DNA of 64,000 bases. Origin: Thalassotalea sp. ND16A (GTDB lineage: Bacteria; Pseudomonadota; Gammaproteobacteria; Enterobacterales; Alteromonadaceae). A program made the position numbers and the translations under genes. Location of the stretch: contig NZ_JQDZ01000112.1 in the NCBI RefSeq assembly GCF_000764205.1, forward strand, positions 272,716-336,715, given 5' to 3'. Below the pieces are notes generated by a model. It saw only the letters and a program-made list of their open reading frames with translations. It had not been told where the DNA came from and ran no database searches. Of this stretch, positions 37,039 to 47,082 are shown piece after piece (within the stretch, counting starts at the first letter, position 1; each line of letters starts with the position of its first letter).

Positions 37039-38832
37039 TTAAAAATTCTCATGTTGGCGAACATGTTGCCATGTTTCACCAAAATCGGCCGATTCGTAAA
37101 AGTCACCGGAAACACCATCACAAGACAGTAAAATTTTGTCTTTCACTTCAGCAACGATGTCCATGCAATATTCATTCGGCAATTTCAATTCGGTTTTTAC
37201 CCAATTGTTACCGCCATCGGTGGTTTTTAATATTTTATATTCTGTTTTCGCCGGACCGGTAAAAAAATTGTAATGTCTGAATGAGACAATACTCAGCGCT
37301 TCTAGATCATTTAAGAACCATGGAATTGAGACGAATTTAAACGATTCTTTTTTAATTTTTTCATGGTTTTTGCCTTTAAAGCAAAGTTTTTTACCTAAGG
37401 TGTAGCCTGCTTTGCATGATTTAATCGCCGTGCTTAGTTCATTTTTTCGCATGCCATTTTCATCGACCGTATAAATGCTTGGCATGCCTGTCCATGACCA
37501 ATAGCCGGCTTGTTCAATCGCGACTTTCGCTTGTCCTGCCTGCAGTGTTCTAGTGAGTTGAGCTGAATGTTCAATCGCCTGAATTTCCCAGGTTTCTGGG
37601 TCAAATGTATAGTCTTTGCTGACGCCGTCACCAAAGGCGGCTAAATCATGGTTTCTGCCATAGGTAATGCTGACAACATGCTTGTCGTTTAGGTGATGAG
37701 TTTGAACATTGAATATCTGTCTAATTTTTCGTTTATTCTTCGCTTTCTTTTTCTCTTCTTTGCTAAGCACGGATATTTGTTGGGTATTTCCAGCGCCATC
37801 TTTCCAGCCCGATAACGAAGTGTAACTCGCCATTAAGCGCCAATTTGGCGTATTATCGGTTAAATTTGCTCGATAAATCTCAGCCGTTTTGGTTTGAAAA
37901 CTCATTAACTCGACCCGGCCATTGTCGTTGACTTCAATTTGCTTGATATTGCTGTTTGTTGCTAGCGACACGTCTTGCCATTCGCCATCAAATTTTTTGA
38001 GAAATACTGCGCCTTCATTACCGGCTACAATCAAATCACCAGCTAAGTTTTGTTTAATCGTATTTAAATCGACGTTACTATCAACGGCATCTATGTCCCA
38101 TTCACCTGATGCGCTGCGTTTAAGGATCACCCCTAATTTTCCAATAAAATACACTGAGCCATCAGGCGCCGCGTATTTATGATTGAAGGTGACCGGGTTT
38201 TGCGCGATTGAAACATATACAGACTCTCGCTCTTCGTCTAACTCATCTTCGTTCCAAGTCAATACCTGATTTTTATCATAATTATAGAAAGGGAAAAATT
38301 TATTCAACACTTCTACCGGTTGAGTGTCTTCAAGCCTTGTCAGGGTGTTGACATATTTATCATCTTGCGGCTTTGGATAGTAAATTATGGTACCTAAATC
38401 GGTTATCTTGCCCGGCTCAACTTCAAAGGTGCCAAATTTAATGTCGGCTCCGGTACCACGAGAATAATAGTAGTCGCCTTTTTGATGGAATGATGAAATT
38501 GAACTTAAAGAATAACTGCCCGCTTTGATGGCAGAAGAAAAGATATTACTGTCGGTGGTATGCGTTTTTAACGACACTAATCGTTCAAACTTTACTTTTT
38601 TCGATTCGTTTAAGTTTTTTGGTGCGATAGTCAGGTAATTAAACGGTAATGGGTATGACGAGGTATTAATCACCCTGACCACAACAACCCCTTGCTGTGA
38701 GTCGATTTTCGTCTTTGCGGTGAGTGGCTGATTAACATTCATTTGGCTAGAACAACCACTTAAAAAGATAAAGCCAATCAGCAATAGGTAGCGATTAAAT
38801 AGTGATTTGGAAAATATTGAGAATATTGCCAT
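37039..38832 (-). CDS. Large lipoprotein with BNR/beta-propeller-like repeats
   Basis: 597 aa. Lipobox FLSGC with Cys 27. An immunoglobulin-like N-terminal part (residues 45-180) is followed by repeated strands with Asp-box-like turns (TTDGGNNW, SADFGETW, and SASGEWDID-type), suggesting a photosystem/YCF48- or sialidase-like propeller on the cell envelope. Divergent from the two-gene operon at 38952, 119 bp away. Function unknown. Confidence 0.7.
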   Translation of the reverse strand: MAIFSIFSKSLFNRYLLLIGFIFLSGCSSQMNVNQPLTAKTKIDSQQGVVVVRVINTSSYPLPFNYLTIAPKNLNESKKVKFERLVSLKTHTTDSNIFSSAIKAGSYSLSSISSFHQKGDYYYSRGTGADIKFGTFEVEPGKITDLGTIIYYPKPQDDKYVNTLTRLEDTQPVEVLNKFFPFYNYDKNQVLTWNEDELDEERESVYVSIAQNPVTFNHKYAAPDGSVYFIGKLGVILKRSASGEWDIDAVDSNVDLNTIKQNLAGDLIVAGNEGAVFLKKFDGEWQDVSLATNSNIKQIEVNDNGRVELMSFQTKTAEIYRANLTDNTPNWRLMASYTSLSGWKDGAGNTQQISVLSKEEKKKAKNKRKIRQIFNVQTHHLNDKHVVSITYGRNHDLAAFGDGVSKDYTFDPETWEIQAIEHSAQLTRTLQAGQAKVAIEQAGYWSWTGMPSIYTVDENGMRKNELSTAIKSCKAGYTLGKKLCFKGKNHEKIKKESFKFVSIPWFLNDLEALSIVSFRHYNFFTGPAKTEYKILKTTDGGNNWVKTELKLPNEYCMDIVAEVKDKILLSCDGVSGDFYESADFGETWQHVRQHENF

Positions 38833-38951
38833 TATTAAACTCCATTTTATTTTTTTCAGGTAACATTTTTGCGTTAGCGAAAGGTTATCATGGTGCTAAC
38901 CGTTTAAATAGTTTATTTTAGCGTTATCAAAGCTACGACTAAAAAATCAAA

Positions 38952-39572
38952 ATGGAATTTAAAAAAATACTATCCGTGCTGTTATTCTCTAGTCTGTTTA
39001 TTTCAGGCATATCGGTTTCGGCAGAATTGGAAAAATTGTTAAGAACTGTTGAGCAAATTACCGCTCTGGAAGCCGATAAACGGTTGGCAAAAAATCAAGG
39101 TTTTCTGCTGATTAAATTAAACGTCAATCATGACGCTGCATCGATAAACTTCGCGAAAATTCGAAAAAAGCGGGCAAGTTATATTTTTGACAAAAAAACC
39201 TTAAAGCTAGGTCAGAAATACCTGCTGAATTTAAAAAATGCCGACAATGAATTTTACTTGATCCCACTGTTAGCCGGTGGTTATCAAATAACTCGCGTTA
39301 ATGCGCCATTTTATAATTTACCGTATTGGCGACCCACCAAAGAGCTAGCAAGCTGGCGCTTTCATATCACTCCCGGGAAGATTAATTATGCCGGTGAAGT
39401 TAGTATTTCGGCAGAACGCGGCACCGATTTTATTAACGTGAACTTATTAAATCGTTTTGCCACCGATCAGCAACAAATTCAGGTGTTGTTAACGGATTTA
39501 TCTGCGCAATTCCCGCTAGTGGGCGGTAGTGGTTATCGAGATGATTTTGCTACTGAATGGGAGGCCGAGTAG
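38952..39572 (+). CDS. Secreted protein of unknown function, paired with S9 peptidase
   Basis: 206 aa. Signal peptide residues 1-24 (ending VSAE). The mature part resembles the N-terminal region of the neighbouring lipoprotein in style (GFLLIKLNVNHDA, YLIPLLAGGYQI, ITPGKINYAGEVSI), i.e. a DUF2846-like beta-sandwich that reports envelope-lipoprotein-like folds. Its stop is directly abutted by the ATG of the peptidase, so the two are co-translated. Family not firmly recognised. Confidence 0.65.
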   Translation: MEFKKILSVLLFSSLFISGISVSAELEKLLRTVEQITALEADKRLAKNQGFLLIKLNVNHDAASINFAKIRKKRASYIFDKKTLKLGQKYLLNLKNADNEFYLIPLLAGGYQITRVNAPFYNLPYWRPTKELASWRFHITPGKINYAGEVSISAERGTDFINVNLLNRFATDQQQIQVLLTDLSAQFPLVGGSGYRDDFATEWEAE

Positions 39573-41612
39573 ATGTTAAATAACAGATTCATCGGTTTTA
39601 TTGTCTTGTTGTTTTTGGCAATACCACTGCACGCGATGGCCAAGGTAGATAGCAAATTGTTTTTTCAGCGGCCCGATATGCTGCTTGCAAAAATAAGTCC
39701 AGATGGTAAGCAAATAGCGGCATTGCGTTATGTTGATGACACTGAAAAGATCGTCTTGATTGACAGCAAAACCAAGACGCAAACAATATGGTTGGATTTA
39801 GCAGAATTTAGTAAGTCTGAATCCAAAATCAGTAACATTACCTGGATAGATGATCAGCATTTAGCGGCTCAATTTGTTGAAATTAAAAAAGGTGTTGAAG
39901 GGCTTTTAGACACTAAAGCGGTGCAACGCCTGTTAATTTTGCAGCGACCAGGCAATGAGCACGTGAAAGTATTTTCGGTAAGAACCAAGGGCTCATTAAT
40001 TCATCCTCTGCCAGCGCAAAAAAACGAGTTTCTCTATGCCAAGTCCGGTTTATCTTCCAAAGTTTACACCCTAAAAATTGATAAATTAGGCTTACATGGT
40101 AAAAAGCTTAGCAAACTGCATAAAGTGGATGGCGGCCAATTCAAAAAATCGAATGAAGTGGTGAGTTTAAAAGGCTTTGCTACTCGATGGTTTTTGGATC
40201 AATCGGGCAAAATAAAAGCCGCATTTAACTTAAACCGGGAAGGCGAGTGGCAGTTAAGCCAATTTGATGAGAATAATGAGACCCAAGTCATTCATAGCTG
40301 GAAGTTCAACGAAGATGACGACAAGGCTACGGATGGAGCTAAATTATTGCCAATTGCCTATGCCGGAGAAGAAAACAGTTATTACTGCTTAGATTTTAAT
40401 GAAGAACAACAAAGAACTGTATATAAAGTAAATTTTGAGACTGCTGAAGAACGTATCGTTTATCAGGCCGACTCTTATAAAATTGTTGATGTGAATTTGA
40501 CCAAAGACGACAAACTGGCAGCGGTTAAAGTACTCAATGAAGGCAAAATTGATACGGTATTTATTGCCAGTAACCAAGCTAAAGAGAAGTTTAGTCTGGG
40601 TAACAAGTCGTCTTTAATCGCCGAAATATCGACTTCAGCTGATAGCCGCGCCAGTATTTATTATGGCGAAAACCATGATCAGCCCGGCGAATTCTTTCTC
40701 GTGCAAACTAAGCCGAACAAGGTTGAATATATCGGCGCGATGTTCCCGGAGTTAAAACAGCAATTAAGTAGTAAGTTGATAGAAAATACGGTTGAAGTTG
40801 AAGGCTTAAAAATACCGTATTTATTAACCATGCCAGAAACTACGCCAAAACCGATGCCTAACTCTGAACAAGCAAAATATCCTCTGGTAATTATGCCACA
40901 CGGTGGCCCAATTGATGTCTTTGATAACCGCTACTACAACCCGGTGACACAATTATTAGTGGCAAGTGGTTATGCGGTATTGCAGGTAAACTTTCGCGGC
41001 TCTAGTGGCTATTCCACTGAATTAAGGGATGCGGGTAAAAAACAGTTCGGGGGGTTAATGCTGGAAGATATCTACCGTGCCGCAGAACAAGTGATGGCAA
41101 AACCCGATATTGATGATAGCAATGTTTGTACCTTTGGTATGAGTTATGGTGGCTATGCGGCGATGATGTTGCCGCTAAATTATCCGGGGAAGTTTAAATG
41201 TGCAGTAAACTTTGCCGGCGTATCCGATGTGAACTTATTGGTTAACCGCACGACGGTGTCGGTTAAACAAAGCGAGTGGATGAAGGAACATATTGGCGAT
41301 AGCATCACCGAGTACGAGCAATTAAAAGCTATCTCTCCGGTGTATCTGGCAGCACAATTTCAGGTACCAATACTGATTGCTCATGGTGTGAAAGATGAAA
41401 TTGTCGATATAGAACACGCCTATCGAATGAAGCTGATGTTAGAAAAACACAATAAACCTTTTGAATGGATAATCGATCCTGACGGCACCCACAGTTTTGG
41501 CAGTCCGGAACAAACGACAAAGTTTTTTGATGCCTTTCTGCTATTTCTGAATAAACATTTAAATAAAGAAAATGGCGAGGCTGACTCGCCGTTTTTGTAC
41601 AACAAATTCTAG
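39573..41612 (+). CDS. S9 family peptidase (prolyl oligopeptidase type)
   Basis: 679 aa. Signal peptide residues 1-23. A beta-propeller half (about 25-420) precedes an alpha/beta-hydrolase domain with PHGGPIDVFDNRYYNP, VNFRGSSGYS, nucleophile GMSYGGYA, Asp in GVKDEIVD and His in DGTHSF: a complete catalytic triad. It resembles dipeptidyl- or acylaminoacyl-peptidases acting in the periplasm. Its ATG follows the preceding stop with no gap. Confidence 0.9.
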   Translation: MLNNRFIGFIVLLFLAIPLHAMAKVDSKLFFQRPDMLLAKISPDGKQIAALRYVDDTEKIVLIDSKTKTQTIWLDLAEFSKSESKISNITWIDDQHLAAQFVEIKKGVEGLLDTKAVQRLLILQRPGNEHVKVFSVRTKGSLIHPLPAQKNEFLYAKSGLSSKVYTLKIDKLGLHGKKLSKLHKVDGGQFKKSNEVVSLKGFATRWFLDQSGKIKAAFNLNREGEWQLSQFDENNETQVIHSWKFNEDDDKATDGAKLLPIAYAGEENSYYCLDFNEEQQRTVYKVNFETAEERIVYQADSYKIVDVNLTKDDKLAAVKVLNEGKIDTVFIASNQAKEKFSLGNKSSLIAEISTSADSRASIYYGENHDQPGEFFLVQTKPNKVEYIGAMFPELKQQLSSKLIENTVEVEGLKIPYLLTMPETTPKPMPNSEQAKYPLVIMPHGGPIDVFDNRYYNPVTQLLVASGYAVLQVNFRGSSGYSTELRDAGKKQFGGLMLEDIYRAAEQVMAKPDIDDSNVCTFGMSYGGYAAMMLPLNYPGKFKCAVNFAGVSDVNLLVNRTTVSVKQSEWMKEHIGDSITEYEQLKAISPVYLAAQFQVPILIAHGVKDEIVDIEHAYRMKLMLEKHNKPFEWIIDPDGTHSFGSPEQTTKFFDAFLLFLNKHLNKENGEADSPFLYNKF

Positions 41613-41751
41613 CTACGAGCTACTGGCCACGGGCTGTGCAGTTGATGAATTCACCTATCGTGTAACAACATCAACACTGCTCGTAGCTCGTAGCCAGAAG
41701 CTATTAATATTTTGTAGTTGGATTGTACTTATCCCCGGCTTGAGGGTGATT
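41609..41751. repeat. Heptad element followed by hairpin repeat
   Basis: 41609-41702: left arm GCTACGA GCTACTG GCCACGG; core GTTGATGAATTCACCTATCG; right arm on the opposite strand GCTTCTG GCTACGA GCTACGA GCAG. A shortened TTATACCC-type unit follows at 41720-41751. Confidence 0.7.
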
Positions 41752-41769
41752 TTAAAATCATAGCAATAG

Positions 41770-43383
41770 CTACTGTTCAAAGTCTTTATTGATTGCCAAT
41801 GCCATCGCTTCGGCAATTTTAATGCCATCAATAGCCGCAGACAGAATACCACCAGCATAACCGGCACCTTCACCGGCAGGGTATAAGCCGTTAACATTTA
41901 AGCTAGTGAATAGCTCTTTGTCGCGGGTAATTTGGATTGGCGATGAGGTTCGAGTTTCTACCGCCGTAAGGGTGGCGTCATTCATTGCAAAGCCTTTGAT
42001 TTTACGCTCAAATGCCGGCAGGGCTTCACGAATGGCTTCAATGGCGTAATCGGGCAGGGTTTCGCTTAAATCGGTGTAGGTTACCCCGGGTTTATAAGAC
42101 GGCACCACTTCACCATGTTCGCCACTTTTTCGGCCAGCAAGAAAATCACCCACCAGTTGTGTCGGTGCCTCATAGCTAGACCCCCCTAAGGCATAAGCTT
42201 TTTCTTCTAAGCGGCGTTGGAACTCAATTCCGGCCAATACCCCACCAGGATAATCTTCTGGCGAAATGCCGACCACGATAGCACTGTTGGCATTGCGTTC
42301 ATGGCGCGAGTATTGGCTCATGCCGTTCGTTACCAAGCGACCTTCTTCGGACGCTGCGGCAACCACAGTGCCGCCCGGGCACATACAAAAGCTGTATACC
42401 GAACGACCGTTTTTGCAGTGATGTACCAGTTTATAATCGGCGGCGCCAAGGATAGGGTTGCCAGCATTGTTACCAAAGCGAGCGTCATCGATAACCGATT
42501 GCTCATGCTCAATACGAAAGCCGACCGAAAACGGTTTGGCTTTAATGTAAACGCCTTTATTAAACAGCATTTCAAAAGTGTCGCGGGCACTATGGCCAAT
42601 GGCCAGAGCAATATAGTTGGTTGCTATTTTTTCACCGGTGGCCATGGTTAAGCTTTGTACTTGTTCATTGTCAATTTCAATGTCGTCAACGCGCTGCTCA
42701 AAACGAACCTCACCACCGAGTTCATGTATTTTTGCGCGCATTTGCTCAACCATGGTCACCAACTTGAAGGTACCAATATGCGGTTTCGATACGTATAAAA
42801 TCTCGCTCGGTGCCCCAGCATCGACAAATTCATGCAAAACTTTGCGGCTGTAATGTTTGGGATCTTTTACCTGACTATACAATTTACCATCTGAAAATGT
42901 GCCCGCGCCACCTTCACCAAACTGTACGTTCGATTCGGTATTCAGTATTTTTTTACGCCAAAAGCCAAAAGTGTCTTTGGTGCGCTGTCGCACTTCTTTA
43001 CCACGCTCTAGAATAATCGGCTTGTAGCCCATTTGTGCCAATACTAAACCGACAAATAGACCACAGGGTCCCATACCGATAACCACCGGGCGCTGGCTTA
43101 AGTTTATCGGTGCTTGAGCGACAAACTTATAGCTGGTATCCGGTGTCGCTTTTATATTGGGGTTTTTATCATGCTTGGCCAAGAGCTCAGCATTGCAAGT
43201 GGTATCAACGTCCAGGGTGTACATCAAAATGATGGCATTTTTGCGGCGTGCATCGTAACCACGTTTAAACATGGTAAAGTTGATCAGTTGCTCTTCGCTG
43301 ATATCAAGCAAATTCAACACCGCTTGTTGCAGTTCATTTTCTTGATGGTTGAGAGCTAATTTAACATTAGTAAGACGGATCAT
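41770..43383 (-). CDS. FAD-dependent dehydrogenase-like protein (COG2509 type)
   Basis: 537 aa from ATG 43383, preceded by GGAAAAC; a longer frame to 43416 is unlikely. The N-terminal ferredoxin-like region (residues 1-85) precedes the FAD site VIGMGPCGLFVGLVLAQMG, the GGAGTFSDGKLYS segment, and the C-terminal GLYPAGEGAGYAGGILSAAIDG that closes the FAD site. The enzymatic reaction is unknown. It is divergent from fdxA. Confidence 0.85.
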   Translation of the reverse strand: MIRLTNVKLALNHQENELQQAVLNLLDISEEQLINFTMFKRGYDARRKNAIILMYTLDVDTTCNAELLAKHDKNPNIKATPDTSYKFVAQAPINLSQRPVVIGMGPCGLFVGLVLAQMGYKPIILERGKEVRQRTKDTFGFWRKKILNTESNVQFGEGGAGTFSDGKLYSQVKDPKHYSRKVLHEFVDAGAPSEILYVSKPHIGTFKLVTMVEQMRAKIHELGGEVRFEQRVDDIEIDNEQVQSLTMATGEKIATNYIALAIGHSARDTFEMLFNKGVYIKAKPFSVGFRIEHEQSVIDDARFGNNAGNPILGAADYKLVHHCKNGRSVYSFCMCPGGTVVAAASEEGRLVTNGMSQYSRHERNANSAIVVGISPEDYPGGVLAGIEFQRRLEEKAYALGGSSYEAPTQLVGDFLAGRKSGEHGEVVPSYKPGVTYTDLSETLPDYAIEAIREALPAFERKIKGFAMNDATLTAVETRTSSPIQITRDKELFTSLNVNGLYPAGEGAGYAGGILSAAIDGIKIAEAMALAINKDFEQ

Positions 43384-43521
43384 TAATTGTTTTCCAGATA
43401 GTATATACAGCGCCATTGCGCGCTATTCTACCTTAATCACTGCAATCAACAAACAAGAGATTGAAATTGAAAATACAACAGGTATGATCATAGCCAGTAA
43501 GTATAAAGATAAGAGACTTTC

Positions 43522-43851
43522 ATGACATTTGTGGTAACCGATAATTGTATTCAATGTAAATACACCGACTGTGTGGCGGTGTGTCCGGCGGATGCGTTTT
43601 ATGAAGGCCCCAATTTTTTGGTGATTGGCCCTGACGATTGCATCGATTGCGATTTATGTCCGGTCGAATGCCCGGCTGGGGCGATTTATCAAGAAGATGA
43701 CGTACCCGAAGATCAAAAGGAATTCATCAAGCTTAATGCTGAGTTAGCAAAGGTTTGGCCAAATATTACTGCAGTGAAGGCGCCGCCGGAAGATGCGAAA
43801 CAATGGGATGGCGTAAAGAATAAAATCGATAACTTAATTATTGAAGATTAA
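43522..43851 (+). CDS. fdxA: 7Fe ferredoxin FdxA
   Basis: 109 aa. Cys residues at 9, 12, 17, 21 ([14 protein letters not shown]) and 40, 43, 46, 50 ([11 protein letters not shown]) supply one [3Fe-4S] and one [4Fe-4S] cluster as in Azotobacter ferredoxin I, including the extended C-terminal region. Small electron carrier. dmeF starts 5 bp after the stop, so they are co-transcribed. Confidence 0.92.
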   Translation: MTFVVTDNCIQCKYTDCVAVCPADAFYEGPNFLVIGPDDCIDCDLCPVECPAGAIYQEDDVPEDQKEFIKLNAELAKVWPNITAVKAPPEDAKQWDGVKNKIDNLIIED

Positions 43852-43856
43852 ACTTA

Positions 43857-44780
43857 ATGAAAAACGAAAGCAGTATTGAGTGGGAACACTCTCATGATTT
43901 CGGTATTGAGCATAAGCAGCATGAAAACCAGGTGAAAATCGTTTTTTGGTTAACCACGGTGATCATGGTGCTAGAAATTGCAGCTGGTACCTGGTCGGGG
44001 TCTATGGCGTTACTTGCTGATGGCTGGCATATGGGGACGCATTCTGCTGCTTTTCTTATCGCCATTTTTGCTTATTCTTATGCTAAAAAACATGCGAATA
44101 ACCAAAACTTTAGCTTCGGAACCGGTAAGGTTAACTCTTTAGGAGGCTTTGCCAGTGCCATTGCGCTAGCGATAGTTGCACTGATGATGGTAATCGAATC
44201 AGTGCAAAGACTATTCGAGCCACAACCGATCCACTTTAACGAAGCTATCGTTGTCGCGTTCATCGGCTTAATGGTCAATATAGCCTCTGTTTTTATTTTA
44301 CATGACGAGCATCATCACCATCATGGCGAGGGTCATCACCACGATCATAATATGAAAGCAGCCTATTTCCATGTTTTAGCTGATACCTTGACCTCCATTC
44401 TAGCCATTGTGGCGTTATTCATTGGTAAATATATTGGCTTGATTTGGATGGATCCATTGATGGGAATCGTCGGTGCAATAGTGATTCTTCGCTGGTCGTA
44501 TGGGTTAATCAAAGAATCGAGCGAGATCCTGTTAGATAGATCTGCGGATATTGCAACATTAGAGAAAGTATCGGATTTAATGAATGAAAAAAACACTGTG
44601 ATTAAAGATATTCATGTATGGAAAATATCCTCAACACAGCAAGCCGCTATTCTTTCTATTTCATCGAATAAACCGCTAGATTATGTTGAGTATAGGAAAA
44701 TTCTAATGAAGTTTTTACCGAACCTTGCTCACGTATCCATTGAAATCAATAAAAGTGAAAGACTGCCCCAAGAAACATGA
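43857..44780 (+). CDS. dmeF: CDF-family divalent-metal efflux transporter DmeF
   Basis: 307 aa, six TM helices. The His/Asp sites are LLADGWHMGTHSAAF (TM2) and HVLADTLTS (TM5). A His-rich loop (HDEHHHHHGEGHHHDHN, about residues 142-158) sits between TM4 and TM5. The N-terminal EHSHDFG fits the DmeF subgroup, which exports Co(II)/Ni(II). It exchanges metal for protons across the inner membrane. Co-directional with, and five bases after, fdxA. Confidence 0.88.
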   Translation: MKNESSIEWEHSHDFGIEHKQHENQVKIVFWLTTVIMVLEIAAGTWSGSMALLADGWHMGTHSAAFLIAIFAYSYAKKHANNQNFSFGTGKVNSLGGFASAIALAIVALMMVIESVQRLFEPQPIHFNEAIVVAFIGLMVNIASVFILHDEHHHHHGEGHHHDHNMKAAYFHVLADTLTSILAIVALFIGKYIGLIWMDPLMGIVGAIVILRWSYGLIKESSEILLDRSADIATLEKVSDLMNEKNTVIKDIHVWKISSTQQAAILSISSNKPLDYVEYRKILMKFLPNLAHVSIEINKSERLPQET

Positions 44781-44820
44781 TGCTAACCCGATAGATCACT
44801 CTATCTGCTTGTAGCAGTTT

Positions 44821-45015
44821 AGCTACTGGCTACGAGCTACGGGCAGATCGCATTAGCGATAAAAGTCGGCACTGTTTTTATTATCGGTAAGTCTGGGAAA
44901 GTGGCACTTGCTGACATACAATATCCAGCCCGCAGCCCGCTGCGCATTGAAGAAACATTACCTTATCCTAATGCTCACTCGATCTGCTTGTACCTCGTAC
45001 CTTGTATCTTTTACC
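44821..45015. repeat. Heptad element and separate heptamer array
   Basis: Left arm GCTACTG GCTACGA GCTACGG GCAG at 44822-44846; an inverted GC-rich heptad arm (opposite strand GCAGCGG GCTGCGG GCTGG) around 44926-44943. A minus-strand array of four units (GGTAAAA GATACAA GGTACGA GGTACAA, then GCAG) lies at 44988-45015. This fills the 244-bp gap between dmeF and the metallopeptidase remnant. Confidence 0.65.
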
Positions 45016-45024
45016 TAGCTCTCT

Positions 45025-45530
45025 TTACTCATAAACCGGACCAACAAACTCCAATTGCGTTAAATAGAGTCTGAGCTCAAACTCAACCTGATGATAATCA
45101 CATTGCATGTGTTGGCACAGTTGATAAAAACTTTTGTTATGCTCTTTCTCTTTTAAATGAGTTCGTGCACCACTATCATCGTTAAAAATTCGATTGGCGC
45201 ATGCTTGAATATTGCCGCTATGCGGATTTCATTTTTAGCTTTTAACTTGCCACCTTGTACACGACTCACATAGGTATGAAGACCAAGGGCGTTATTAATG
45301 ACGTGTATTTTATTATCGAAAGTGATTTTACTCAGCGGTGCGGATTTTTTCAGGTATTGATCTTTAATGGCGAGGACAAATTGGCGCAGCTTTTTGTCGT
45401 TATTAATGTGGTGAGTTGTTGGGTACTTGTTAAGTAAAAACCTGGCCAACCGTTTATCGTCAATAAGCTGCTGAATTTTCGTTTGAATGTCAGCAGCATA
45501 AGCGGATAAATATTTTAATTGGTTAGCCAT
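45025..45530 (-). pseudogene. YgjP-like M48/WLM metallopeptidase, frameshifted in its catalytic motif
   Basis: The first 126 codons run from ATG 45530 and end VVHELI-stop at 45153. Resuming in another frame at 45159, translation reads HLKEKEHNKSFYQLCQHMQ...YHQVEFELRLYLTQLEFVG to a stop at 45025, the normal end of this family. The join falls exactly in the zinc motif HELAH: four bases appear to be missing. As written, the protein lacks the second zinc His and the C-terminal third, so it should be inactive unless the sequence is in error. Confidence 0.8.
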
Positions 45531-45577
45531 AGTTTTTCTTAAATTAACGGGTAGCTTTTTACTGGTATCGCCTGATA

Positions 45578-46747
45578 TTAACCAAAAATGGTACGCATTA
45601 AGCTAATTGCTTGCTCCACGGTTTTACCACCTTGTACGCTGTTAACGATAGTCGAACGCATGTCTAATAAATACTCAGGAATGTCTTCACCAGCAAGCGC
45701 TTTATCGACTAATACTTCGGCCGATTCTTTCGAGCGCTTAACCGCTTTAGCCACGCCAATTTTGGTTTTGGTTGGCTTATCGCGCATGCGAATATAGTTT
45801 GAATTTTGCGCCTGGTCTTCATCGGCAAATAGGAACATGTCCACCAACACTGCTCGTACTTTCCATAAACTCAATTCTTCACTATTTTCTGGCTCAGCTT
45901 GTCGATGCCAGGCAAAGCTTTGCAGACTGAGCACCATATCTTGATAATAACTGTCAAAATCCTGGTTATTAAATTTAGCGATATTTAAGCCCTGACAAAG
46001 TATTGATAATTTATTGTTGGTTAGCGCGATAAATTGATCGGGACGACGCATTGCCAACAAGCGTGTTGCTGCCATTAACGGGGCTTTTTCACCATCGGTA
46101 TGTACGGCAAATATTTGCTTATAAGTTGCGACAAACGCTTGATATTGTACCAGGCTAACATCGCCAGTTAATGGAATGTGAGCTAATGCCTGATCAAAAT
46201 CTTCTGGGTGTGCTTGTATCAGCATATGAAACGTTTTAGCGCCTTTGGTGCCAGCAAACCATTCAACATCAAATTGATACATGCTTGGGTCATGCGCGGC
46301 AGTATGCTTGCCGGTAAAAGCTAAGCGGTCTTCTTCAATCATATCGCTCAGGTTTTGCTCACGCAAACCATCAATATGAGTCATAAGTGCTAATCGTTCT
46401 GTCAATGATTGCTGCTCAGCCATATCATTTACTATGTTGGCAAATATTGGCCATGGCGCAATGCGCAACATTTTAAGTTGGGTGACTGAGATCCCTTGTT
46501 CTAAGATTTCTTTCAGCTTTTTTAATGGCAGTAATTGCTTTTCTTCAAGCAAATTCATATTGATGTCGTGCTTACAAATACGGTGTAAGGTTTTGCACCA
46601 GCCTAAAAAGTCTTCAGGGTGATGATTCACTTTTACTGCCATTAAATTTAGGGATAAATCGGCAATGTATTTTAGTGCGTTTTGATAAATAGTATCTTCG
46701 GTATTACCCATAGACATTTTCGCAGGGGATGTAAGCAATTTGCGCAT
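45578..46747 (-). CDS. Conserved hypothetical cytoplasmic protein
   Basis: 389 aa, no signal peptide or TM segment, largely helical. Recognisable stretches such as YQFDVEWFAGTKGAKTFHML, ATRLLAMRRPDQFIALTNNKL and DMFLFADEDQAQNSNYIRMRDKP give it a clear identity in related genomes, but I know no function. The ending (STIVNSVQGGKTVEQAISLMRTIFG) may be a dimerisation helix. It is 47 bp upstream of the frameshifted YgjP-like gene, same strand. Confidence 0.7.
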   Translation of the reverse strand: MRKLLTSPAKMSMGNTEDTIYQNALKYIADLSLNLMAVKVNHHPEDFLGWCKTLHRICKHDINMNLLEEKQLLPLKKLKEILEQGISVTQLKMLRIAPWPIFANIVNDMAEQQSLTERLALMTHIDGLREQNLSDMIEEDRLAFTGKHTAAHDPSMYQFDVEWFAGTKGAKTFHMLIQAHPEDFDQALAHIPLTGDVSLVQYQAFVATYKQIFAVHTDGEKAPLMAATRLLAMRRPDQFIALTNNKLSILCQGLNIAKFNNQDFDSYYQDMVLSLQSFAWHRQAEPENSEELSLWKVRAVLVDMFLFADEDQAQNSNYIRMRDKPTKTKIGVAKAVKRSKESAEVLVDKALAGEDIPEYLLDMRSTIVNSVQGGKTVEQAISLMRTIFG

Positions 46748-46943
46748 AAATTGAAAAAACTCGCATTATTAGTAAGAAAAATTGGTGCCGAGATTTTACT
46801 TTGAAATGCCCAGTTAGCAAGGCTTTGTTTGTGGTTTTTTTACGTTTTTTGCTAATAAATCTATTGACAGCTGCTAACTGTATGCTTTGGTTGAATTTTA
46901 ACCAGTTGCTCGATAAAGGCTAAAGATAACAAATTTTTAAAAT

Positions 46944-46974
46944 AAAAAAGGTGAAAAAATTCTCACCTTTTTTG
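46944..46974 (-). terminator. Bidirectional terminator
   Basis: AAAAAAGGTGA-aaaaattc-TCACCTTTTTTG. It lies downstream of the M1 peptidase/DUF6702 operon on the minus strand. Confidence 0.85.
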
Positions 46975-46979
46975 TACAT

Positions 46980-47027
46980 GGATTGTACTTATACCCGACA
47001 GGCAGGGATAGCCTTTAGAGGGTGATT
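46980..47027. repeat. TTATACCCGGC hairpin repeat, copy e
   Basis: GGATTGTACTTATACCCGAC...GAGGGTGATT, stand-alone copy directly next to the terminator. With it, the 335-bp gap 46748-47082 is accounted for apart from AT-rich sequence. Confidence 0.65.
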
Positions 47028-47082
47028 GAATGCACCAATTCACTAAAAAACTGCGAAAAGGGACGATTAACAGAGCTAAACA

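Noticed and set aside
41609..41751. Short open frame reading out of the peptidase gene through the repeat
   Set aside because: It is explained by the repeat sequence and has no ribosome binding site.
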